From Akebia trifoliata (lineage: Eukaryota; Streptophyta; Magnoliopsida; Ranunculales; Lardizabalaceae), in the NCBI GenBank assembly GCA_017979445.1, contig CM030706.1, positions 17,222,967-17,286,966 of the forward strand: DNA of 64,000 nucleotides, read 5' to 3'. Both the position numbers and the translations under genes were made by a program. Below are positions 55,783 to 64,000 of this stretch, piece after piece. Position 1 is the stretch's first letter. Each line of letters begins with the position of its first letter. The notes beneath the pieces are model-generated. The model saw nothing but the letters and a program-made list of their open reading frames with translations, searched no databases and was not told the origin of the DNA.

Positions 55783-57814
55783 AGTCGTTCCTTGAAATGA
55801 AGAGAGGCCATCTTTCTACTACCCGAACAATTGTCTACCTTTAGTTAACCTTTTTTGAGCTGTCACATTCATTTCTTAACCTAAGACCAGGGCAAGTCAT
55901 CAACATCAAAAAAAAAAATCATCAAAAGTCAAAACAAAAGTACCAAAGTATACTCCTGACCCACATGAGGATAAACTGTGAATGGCTAAAAGTACAAAAA
56001 AAAAATTAAAAAATCAAAAATCTTGAATACTTGATCTCAAACTCGACCCAAATCTCCCGCTTAAACGATTCGTGAGACGTTGGGAGGAGACATAGATCAT
56101 ATTTTCGAAACAAAAATAGACCAAGCCCATATCCATTTTTTACCTAAATAAATCTAAATTCAGCCTTTCTTATCCTTCCACAACCCTAACCTAAGCTTAT
56201 GTTTCGTCTTATTTAAAGCCCTCTCAGATCAGGGAATGGTTCAAGACAACTCAATCACGGTGGAAGCATGTCATGAGAAATATTATCAAGTGTAGTCGAT
56301 CTTGCCATTCAAATCGGATTTCAAGCCACCAAAGTCGTTGGAAGACCCGAGAGGAGAGGTCAGATCGAATATTTGAAAAAAAAGAGCGACTCAAAGTATA
56401 GAGTCATTGATCTCGAAGCTCAACTTGAGTCACCGCACCATGAAAATCGTCGGAGGAACTCGAGAGGAGAATCCAGATCTATTACTCAAGAAAGAGCGTC
56501 ACTAGAAAAGTAGAGTGTTCGATCTCGCAGCTCAACTTAAGTCACCAAGCCACAAGGGGCACACAGAAACCGAGAAGGTATTCGAAGTGAAAATCTATAA
56601 GGTAAGCATAGACTGAAAGGGCATGGTGAAAACCCGCCAAGGCACTGTGAGTAAAAAAATCCGTCTATGGCAAGATCAAAACCACCGGCACGATGAAAAC
56701 CCAAAAAGGGCTTCGATGCGCAAGAATGTGGAAATCGGGTCTGGTAAAAACCGTAACTGGCGCCAGGGGCAAAAATGAAAACAAAAAAAAACAAAAACAA
56801 AAAAAATAAGAAAACAAAAAAACAAAAAAAAATAAGAAAAATAAAATAAAATAAGAAAAAAAAAAAACAACTCCTGACCCGCAAGAGTATAAACTGTGAA
56901 CGGTAAAAATCTCAAAATCCTCAATGTTCCTCAGTCAAAATTCTCAGTCTCGGGGATGACTCTAAAGAGGCTAAGAATTAGCTGACACTTGTATCCTCGA
57001 CATTTGGCAAAGGAACCATGATCGTTAACTTTCAGAGTATTAAAACACAGTCTGTCACAGATTATTCAACAAAGGCAATCTTTTAAAACCTAAAATAAAA
57101 AAAATACATCATCAAAATTACTATTTTTGGCCTATGATGAAGAATCTAGGATTTTTCTTAAAATCAGGAGTTTTCGAAAGCAGTAAATATATCTGAGGCC
57201 ACTACGTAAAAAACCTATTTCATTCATTTCAAATAGTGCTACATCATTCTCATTAAAAGCAGGGTACAAGAAGGAATAACGAGCAAAGAGCCACTCAAGC
57301 ATTTCCCTAGGAAGCATAGTAGGCATCAAGTCATCCTCTAAGGCTTTGATCTGAATAGCTTGGTCAACAATGATTCTCTCCATATCCGAGGCATGATGAC
57401 ATACCAAATACTCAAATATCATACCATTATGCAAGTCTCTCTCAAGGACGGTCACGCTACGCTAAGCTCTCTCAAGATGATCCTACAACTTCCATGAAGG
57501 GGAAACTATGTTCGAAATTCAAAACCAATGAGGAAAAAAAGAAAAAATATCTCAAAATTGCATTGCATGGTTTAAAATGTCGATCACTTAAAAAAAACAT
57601 AAAAAAATCAATCCAAGATTTCAGACGAGCTCCGTGCCACGAAATCAAGGATTTCAAAAAGGTTAACCCTGTCAGACCCCGTGCGTAGGTAGCCACGTCT
57701 TGCAAAATGCCTCAATCCATCCGATGTTTTTAATCATCATGCAATAAATTATTTCGGATTCGTGCAAATTAAGGGTCTAATTTATTCTTTATAGTTCTTT
57801 GCAAGCAACTCCTA
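55783..57814 (+). other. W: 3' non-coding region
   Basis: No sense coding frame. Repeated phrases 'tcgaagctcaacttgagtca' / 'tcgcagctcaacttaagtca' (about 56415 and 56525), 'ggcatggtgaaaaccc' and 'ggcacgatgaaaaccc' (about 56620 and 56690) resemble the degenerate 3' repeats of X and Z. An A-rich stretch lies at 56770-56870. It holds the antisense ORF described separately. Confidence 0.7.
57132..57455 (-). CDS. Antisense ORF in the 3' region of W (107 codons), possible Tat-type extra ORF
   Basis: The minus-strand frame reads as ordinary protein ('ERDLHNGMIFEYLVCHHASD', 'MERIIVDQAIQIKALEDDL', 'REMLEWLFARYSFLYPAF', 'LRYIYCFRKLLI') with helices and no low complexity. Tat elements such as Grande and Retand are known to carry extra ORFs, often antisense, between pol and the 3' LTR. 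The frame starts with GTG, has a stop close upstream and has no known domain that I can name, so it may be a remnant of a longer ORF. Confidence 0.4.
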   Translation of the reverse strand: MTVLERDLHNGMIFEYLVCHHASDMERIIVDQAIQIKALEDDLMPTMLPREMLEWLFARYSFLYPAFNENDVALFEMNEIGFLRSGLRYIYCFRKLLILRKILDSSS

Positions 57815-57828
57815 CAAAGAGGGGCAGT
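57815..57828 (+). other. W: polypurine tract
   Basis: 'acaaagaggggca' followed by 'gt' and the LTR start. Same core as in X and Z. Confidence 0.85.
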
Positions 57829-60001
57829 TGTAGACACCCCAATTCACAGGAACTCGTTGGAAAGATCTAAATGTCTTCGAATTGATTCCGATTTAGAACT
57901 CAAGCCTCTCAAGGGGCCACATTGCCACATGGCATCATTATTCATGCATACATGCCTCATCTCATATTATTTTTGCATACCCATACCTTGTCCCTAATCC
58001 AAGTCAATTCTACTTACTTTCATGATCCGATCCGAATCTATATCCATTTTCCAACTTAACCCAAGTCTCAAAACCCAATTCCATATCCTAAATCCAAACC
58101 CAAGTCCATATTCTAAGCCCAATCCCAAGTCCATTCCCTAAGCCCAATACCAAGTCCACTCTAAGTCCATTCTTCCACACCCCCTCAAAATATGACACAT
58201 GTTAACCTCCCATAAGCCCTCAATACCCAATGCATTATCTAATTGGATGGTCAACTCCCCCTTTGTGAAAACTCAAGAATGCCCTTCTCAAAAGGTGTGG
58301 TCAAACTAAAAAGATATTTTGGTCTTTGATAATATTTCATAAAGTTGAGAGAACTTCCAATCATGCCCTCAAAAGGTGGGAATCTTCAAGTACATACATA
58401 GAGTTCTCCCATTAGTCCATTTCAAAATTATACTTTCACCTTTGCGTTATGTGTTATTTACAAATGAACAAAAGTCTACTTTTCACCTACTATTTCACCT
58501 TTACACATGTCATTCTCCTACTCATCCCCCCAAAACTACTTTTGTTCTCCCATTGGTCCATTTCAAAATTATACTTCCACCCTTGCTTTATGTGTTATTT
58601 ACAAATGAACCAAGGTCCACTTTTCACCTTTACACATGTCATTCTCCTACTCATCCTCCCAAAACTACTTTTGTTCTCCCATTGGTCTATTTCAAAAATA
58701 TACTCTTACCCTTGCTTTGTGTGTTATTTACAAATGAACCAAGGTCTACTTTTGACCTACCACTCCACCTTTACACATGTCACTCCCTTATTCACCCTCC
58801 CAAAAATACTTTTTGTTCTTTCACCTCTATTTACTAAAAAATCAAAGATCAAATAATGTTTTTAGGATTTATTTACAAATGTCACCTTTACCCTCATACA
58901 AATGAAAAATTCAAAAAGAAATAACCTAAACCTTATGTTCATTATCTTTATTTTTAGGGTTAGACCACTTTATCCCCAAAAGTTTTTCAAAAACTCTATA
59001 AATACCCTCATTTTCTATTAACAATTCATGCTCTCAAGCCCCCATCTTTCAACTTAAAACTCTACCAAAATTTCTACTCATCGCTTATCTCTCAACCTTC
59101 AATTCTCTCAACCCTCAACTACATCCTTCAACTCTCAAGTTCATTTCTCAAGCTCAAGTTCATTCAAAACCTCCAAGGGGACAAGGTAGGATAATAGTTA
59201 TTTATTTATTTTCTTTTAACTTACATCTTCTTCTTCTAACCCTCTCTTTTTCTTTTTAGAAATCTTTAAGATGTAATGGAGAACCCTCCTTCATCTCGAA
59301 TAGATTGAACCTCAACCTTAGGCATGGAATGCTTGAGGCAATTTGGTTGAAAAGATGGAGGTTGAAGCCCTTTTTAACTCAGTCTCATATCATGCATCAT
59401 AATAAACACTATGCACACACATTACACATGTTTGGTTATAATGAAGAATTGTGTAACTCTCTTGATGGGGCTAAAACACTAAGTTTCTAGCTAAGCATGC
59501 ATGCATTAAGGTTGTGGATCTAAAAGGAACTCCATTCATGAAACTTCTCTAAAATCTTAAACCAACATTCCAATTCATGTAAAAATGTGATAACTTTATG
59601 GGATATCCTCTCCTATAGGATATTTCTCATGTCTAAACAAACATTAAATCTTCTTTCAAAGGGGTACATACACACTATGTGCACCCACCCACTTCATGCA
59701 TCTCATGCATTTTACTTGTTATGTTAATCTTTAAAAAATGGTCAAATCTAAAGGTAACCACCATAGGTGGAGAGAATAGGGTGCCTAACACCTTCCCCAT
59801 TCTCTAACCGAATCCCCTTACTTAGATCTTAGGTAAACCATACCTTTTTCATGATTGAGATCACTAAAATACCATGAAAAAAAAATGATTTTCAAAAAGA
59901 ATTGATTCGAGTGCCCATTCACACATATTTCTAAAAAAGAATGGTGGCGACTCCAAATAACGTAGCATTGAGGTTCAAAGATGAACATTCTCATGTCTAC
60001 A
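57829..60001 (+). repeat. W: 3' LTR, family B (2173 bp)
   Basis: TGTAGACACCCC..ATGTCTACA. Three units of about 142 bp (58415, 58556, 58685), the second shortened by about 11 bp. Followed by GTAAC and T gag. Confidence 0.95.
58997..59004 (+). promoter_or_regulatory. TATA box of W 3' LTR
   Basis: TATAAATA in 'actctataaatacc'. Confidence 0.65.
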
Positions 60002-61186
60002 GTAACCTGATGGCCCACTAGATTGAATAGGTTCGTTCTGTCTGTACAAAAAATTAGGATGGAACCTATTATCTGGGTGATACGTTTGGCTAAAAGAGTT
60101 CGGAGTTGGTTTCCTAAAAGTACTATAGTCATTAATCGCATTTGCTTGTTCAGTTTTGATTTGAGGTAAGGTGGGACAACACTCGACCAAGTGGTCATTG
60201 CCATCGCATATGACGCACAAAGAACTCAGTTCAACAGTCACTTACAAAATTGTACGAGGGTCTAGGTGAGGTATGGATGGTGAGATGGTAAAGGCATCTA
60301 ACTTCTTCGTGAGATTATTCATCCCACTCACTAGACTAAACATAACATTTTTGAAATCAGGGTCTGCCTTCATCTCATACATGCATGTCTTCCTAACCGG
60401 ATCATCTCTATCAAACTCTTATTGGTTAGTACTCCAATTTTGAGCACTCTCGGCTAACTCTACGAGAAAATCGTACGCTTGGTTGGGAGTCTGGTTCATG
60501 AACTGACCCTTATGTATTGACTCGACTAAGGTACGTTGATTCATTGTTAATCCTCTATAAAAACTTTGCACCAATTGTATTTTGTCAATGCCATGGTGTG
60601 GGTACTTGACCAATAAATCATTAAATCTTTCCCAAGTTTGGAAAAATTCTTCATCAGGACGGGCTCTAAAATTTCTAATAGAGTCATTAATTTTCTCAAT
60701 TTTGGCCACGGTGTAGAATTTGACCATAAATTTCTTGGATAGAACATTCTAGGTAGATATGGAATTGGGTGTTAGGGAGTTCAACCACACAGCTACATGG
60801 TCTTCCAGGGATAACGGGAACAAAATAAGCTTGATACTCTCCTCATCTAGATTCTGATTTCTAAAAGTTTGACATATAGTCAAGAATTGATTAAGGTAGG
60901 TGTAAGGTTGTTCACACTCTAAATCGTGGAACTTAGGGAGCATATTGATGGTGGCAACCCTAATTTTAAATTGAAGTGCATTGTTCAATGTTAACACAAT
61001 GCATGTAGGAGGAGATGCGAAAGTTGGAGCGAAGAGCTCATTGAGAGTTCGCTCTCGATCATCCATCATAACTACTGATGGTGTCTTGCGTATCCTACTA
61101 ATGGTACGTTCGATCTCAAAACCAAATGCTTTTAACACGATGTTTTGTGAACGTCTACCAAGCATACAAATCACACAGTCGATCAA
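60002..61186 (-). pseudogene. T: gag (N-terminal and nucleocapsid parts)
   Basis: Minus-strand frames 60749-61186, 60419-60727 and 60002-60241. Domain order: 'RTLNELFAPTFASPPTCIVL'; the gag domain with 'NMLPKFHDLECEQPYTYLNQ', 'LILFPLSLEDHVAVWLNSL', 'EEFFQTWERFNDLLVKYPHH' and 'VQSFYRGLTMNQRTLVE'; then the zinc knuckle 'CVICDGNDHLVEC' (C-x2-C-x4-H-x4-C). Stops separate the frames. It ends at GTAAC where W is inserted. The continuation is at 42273. Confidence 0.95.
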
Positions 61187-62346
61187 ACAATCACAAAAAG
61201 AAAATATTGGACCTAGATAGATTGCCTAAAGCTAGACAGCTCCTAACTAGGTAGAAATAGCACAACTAGCCTTCCAACTCGGTTCTATGAAGTCAAGTTT
61301 GAATCATTCGGATATCCAGATCGAAGGTGGCGCACAATGCATAAGCAAGGGCACTCTTAAGTCACTTTCCTTTCTTGAATAGACTGAGTCTATCCCCTCA
61401 AAGGACAAGATCTTACTAGATACAAAAAATGATCAAGAAGCGCAATTGGCACAACTTGAAGCGAAATTTCTCCTCTTGAACTCGTGGGCCCTATAGTCAA
61501 GTCTAATTGATTTTAATTAATTTGATTGGATGACCTGTGAGTTCATTATCCTAATTAGAGTAAGGAATTAATAATGACTTCCAATCCTTATCTTATCATG
61601 CCATCTCTAGGAGAGGGGTACTATTTACTACTTAATTAACTATTCCAAGTGTGTGCAAATTGGAAAAATAACATACAAAGACAAGGAGTAACCCACTACC
61701 AAAGAGAGGCATGAGTGTTTCGAGATTACCTCCCATGCTAGACGGGGTGAAGACGGTTTGAGTCGACTTAGGCCACCAACTCCAATTTTGGTGTGCGAAC
61801 CTAAGGAGCCGTGACGGTATTGTCCACCCGTCGTCCTTCCTTAGTCTATTACAATCCAAGCCTTCTTGGATAATTAAAAAAAATTACAAAGAATCTTATA
61901 CAAGTGTTTCTAAAACAGAAAAATAAACCTAACTAAAGATTCAAGAAAATTGAAAGAAAAGAAGAAAAAAAATGTTCACCTACAAGAAGTAAAACAGAAA
62001 TGTTAGCAGAAATGATAGTAAACAGACTCAAAAATAGAATCTGACTTACCACAATCTTGTTGACTTTGTCAGATTTTATAGAAAATTTTGTTTTACCCCA
62101 AATTGCTATACTATAATAGATAATCGGAGATCGGAGCAGAAAGTTATAGTCAGTTTAAGTTCTGCTGTCTAGGGTGAAAAAAAAAATGGGAATGACTTTT
62201 TTTTTCAATGTTTTTTCTTCTTTCTTTTCTCTTAAAACCTCAAGAACACTTGAACTTATACAAAGAAATCAAAAGAAAAAAATAAAATAAAATAAAATGA
62301 AATAAATAAATTTTAAATCAAAACTTACCACTAATATCTTTACATT
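61187..62346 (-). other. T: leader
   Basis: Non-coding. 61290-61480 is the hairpin module shared with Y, Z and W. The rest is AT-rich with no recognised feature. The 75-codon frame at 61632-61859 has no support. Confidence 0.65.
61379..61393 (-). other. T: conserved leader hairpin (ATAGAC-TGA-GTCTAT)
   Basis: Same stem as in the Tat elements, with a different loop. Flanked by 'ggtggcgcacaatgc' and 'ggcactcttaagtcac', also shared. Confidence 0.6.
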
Positions 62347-62364
62347 TCCCCGGCAGCGACGCCA
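62347..62364 (-). other. T: primer-binding site, tRNA-Asp-like
   Basis: Minus strand TGGCGTCGCTGCCGGGGA, two differences from the tRNA-Asp site usual in Athila elements, 6 bp from the LTR. Confidence 0.8.
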
Positions 62365-62370
62365 AAATTC

Positions 62371-63543
62371 TGATGAGACTAATAATAATCTTACTTTTAC
62401 CTTACTTGTAGGACAAGTAGGGGATCGAACCCAAGAGAAAGGAGGAATAGAGTTAAGCTAAGAAGATAAAATTCAAATTAACTAAAAGAAATTAAAACTG
62501 TTTTCTTTGTATTTTTGAACTTATAAAAAAAAATGTAAAATTGCTAGAAAATAAACTACAGTAAATGAAATTAAAAGCAAGTAAACTTATAAAATTAAAA
62601 CACCATTGGAGGTGGATCTACCTAGAACATGTTGATGAGCAATTCCTAGTTTCTAGCATTTTTATAACTCAATCGTAAGGACTTGGTGTTAGCTCCTTAG
62701 ATCGGAAAGTTTTGTAAATGAAATGAAATAAAGGAACATAAATAAAGTAGAATTCTTTGAAAACTTCCTACTACTAATTATCTAGTTTAAACATACTTTA
62801 TCTTGATCTAATCTAAGCATAAAGTATCTATATTAAGAATAAAAGGTGCAAGAAACTTAAAGAGAACTCATAAGCATTTTAAATAAAAGAAAGGCATGAA
62901 ATTAGAAATAACACAAGAACTTGCTCTAGGCTTTTCCATTCTCCAATGGAGGGGAACTTGGCCTAATGTCATTGCAAGAGATGGAAGATAAGAGATGAAA
63001 TAACTTTTCTTCATTTCATGGAGAAACTTACAACTTATTATTCTTCTACTTCTTACAAGACTATTTAGTCAAAAGAAAATAACTAGAAAATGAAAATACA
63101 AAAAATAAGAGAATAGGCTAAGAGCCTTAGATTAAAGGAGTCTTGGATAAGAGAACCAAGATGGGACCCTTTCTCTAGAAATTAAGGCTCTATTTATAGA
63201 GAAAAATATGTGTAGAAGAGTCTAAAAGTAGCCTCCACTTTTCTTTGCACAAAAAGACAAAATAGGAGAATATGAGTTAAGGATTAGGACATTCAAAAGT
63301 GGGTCCAAATGCTTTTGCCTTGAGATTTTGATTCTAAATTGTTGATTTTCTGCATAAGAAACACACATAATTAGATTTATCTAGTAAATAAATTTATTTA
63401 TATATATTTAAGCCTAATTAACATGCAACATGGTGTTTTGAGGCTTATCATGATTATTACCTTAATATGAAAAAATAGGTACAAAAATCAAAATAAATAT
63501 TCGAAAAATGTATGTATAATTGAGTGTTTGGAGACACTCATCA
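62371..63543 (-). repeat. T: 5' LTR (1173 bp)
   Basis: Aligned end to end with 35322-36519. ATCAT follows at 63544-63548. Confidence 0.95.
63191..63198 (-). promoter_or_regulatory. TATA box of T 5' LTR
   Basis: TATAAATA in minus-strand 'ctctataaatagagcc'. Confidence 0.65.
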
Positions 63544-63548
63544 ATCAT

Positions 63549-63728
63549 CTTTGATTATAGAAGTAGATAGTGGGGAACGTGTTGATTGCCTTAGTCCTAA
63601 CAAAGATGTTCGAAAGTTAAATGCACCATATGTTGGGATGATTTTTTATTTAATTGAGGGAGCAAAAAAATACTATGAAGAATACGAACATTAGGAAGGA
63701 TTTTGCATTCGTGTACGAAGTAATTCAA
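63549..63728 (+). pseudogene. FAR1-related gene, part 2, cut again by an LTR at 63729
   Basis: Continues part 1 in frame: 'IEVDSGERVDCLSP', then 'NAPYVGMIFYLIEGAKKYYE', then the start of the FAR1 domain, a stop (TAG), and 'EGFCIRVRSNS'. The 'PYVGM.F' and 'GF..RVR' words are hallmarks of the FAR1 DNA-binding domain. An LTR begins right after. This gene is on the opposite strand to the FAR1-related pseudogene at 23822-25554 and is a separate copy. Confidence 0.75.
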
Positions 63729-64000
63729 TGTAAAATCTCGAGTTTTTGACTCGTATCTCGAGAAAAAATAAATAATAGAATTTTGAGAAAATCTTGAAAG
63801 TGGGACTTAGGGGTAAAACTTTAGGATGTTTCTGATCATTTTTTATGAAATCTGACCTTACCATTAGATTCAAAATGATCAAAAAACATACTTTACCTTA
63901 TAAGCATGCTCAAATGCGAGTTCGAACAGAAAAATTGTAAAATCCTCGATTACCGAGTCGGATCAGGCTAAAATAATGACTTTTTGCTAGAGTAAGAATT
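63729..64000 (+). repeat. Start of a chromovirus-like LTR, runs out of the window
   Basis: Begins TGTAAAATCTCGAG and matches 12071 down to about 11790 inverted. It interrupts the FAR1-related gene. Confidence 0.5.

Larger units (their letters stand above)
45101..60001 (+). mobile_element. Element W: Tat/Ogre-type Ty3/gypsy element, nearly full length
   Basis: Order: end of a 5' LTR (about 95 bp), PBS matching tRNA-Arg, leader with two tandem arrays and the hairpin module, gag, protease, probable intron, RT, RNase H, second RNase H, integrase, 3' non-coding region with an antisense ORF, polypurine tract, and full 3' LTR. The dual RNase H and tRNA-Arg PBS place it in the Tat/Ogre group. GTAAC follows the 3' LTR (60002-60006), the same 5 bp that flank the solo LTR at 42274-44449. 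Confidence 0.95.
35322..63543 (-). mobile_element. Element T: Athila-lineage Ty3/gypsy element, split by nested insertions
   Basis: Minus-strand order: 5' LTR (63543-62371), PBS near tRNA-Asp type, leader, gag (61186-60002), nested Tat sequences, end of gag (42273), protease, RT, RNase H, integrase, 3' non-coding region, polypurine tract, 3' LTR (36519-35322). ATCAT lies directly outside both LTRs (35317-35321 and 63544-63548). The two LTRs differ at roughly 4% of sites in the stretch I compared by eye. I see no env-like ORF. Confidence 0.95.

Noticed and set aside
56537..56924. Minus-strand ORFs with long Phe runs
   Set aside because: Antisense of an A-rich non-coding stretch.

Overview
The window is plant nuclear DNA, almost certainly from an angiosperm. 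It holds Ty3/gypsy elements of the Tat/Ogre and Athila lineages, a PIF/Harbinger-type DNA transposon, and broken copies of plant genes (a FAR1-related transcription factor, twice, and the chloroplast J-like protein CPP1/CDF1). Tat/Ogre elements are recognised by a primer-binding site (PBS) matching tRNA-Arg and by two RNase H domains. Athila is recognised by a PBS close to tRNA-Asp. I see no intact host gene, no RNA gene, no CRISPR and nothing bacterial. Species cannot be told from the sequence alone.

Layout, 1-26 kb: Three relatives of one non-autonomous Tat family lie here. X (1-4632, + strand) runs into the window from the left and ends at its polypurine tract. Y (4633-10940, - strand) has its 5' LTR at 9262-10940 and carries a piece of a host CPP1 gene. 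Z (14394-23821, - strand) is nearly complete. X and Z share the same internal deletion (RT, RNase H and half of integrase gone) and carry long tandem arrays in the 3' non-coding part. Between Y and Z lie a chromovirus-like LTR piece, a Tat RT fragment, and a solo LTR with a clear 5-bp target duplication (CTAAG). Z's LTR cuts a FAR1-related pseudogene (23822-25554).

Layout, 26-35 kb: Tat element V starts with an LTR at 26277-32433 that is split by a 3.97-kb Harbinger-like transposon with a TAA duplication. V is lost soon after its PBS. Then comes the upstream region of a second FAR1-related gene, with a tandem repeat of about 355 bp.

Layout, 35-64 kb: The first coding bases of that second FAR1-related gene (35261-35321) are interrupted by a 28-kb nest, and its frame resumes at 63549. 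The host of the nest is an Athila-lineage element T (- strand, LTRs 35322-36519 and 62371-63543, target duplication ATCAT). Inside the gag of T sits a Tat element W (+ strand, 45101-60001) with gag, protease, a probable Ogre-type intron, RT, two RNase H domains, integrase and an antisense ORF. Next to it lie a solo LTR (42274-44449) and a repeated piece of T gag. The same GTAAC target duplication occurs three times, which points to recombination between a solo-LTR copy and a full copy of one locus.

All element genes carry stops or frameshifts, so the window is a fossil record. The most interesting signals are in the non-coding parts: a short hairpin module shared by the leaders of Tat and Athila elements, a second PBS-like site inside every Tat LTR that retains this end, the captured CPP1 segment, the parallel stop codons in two RT copies, and the recombinant nest.
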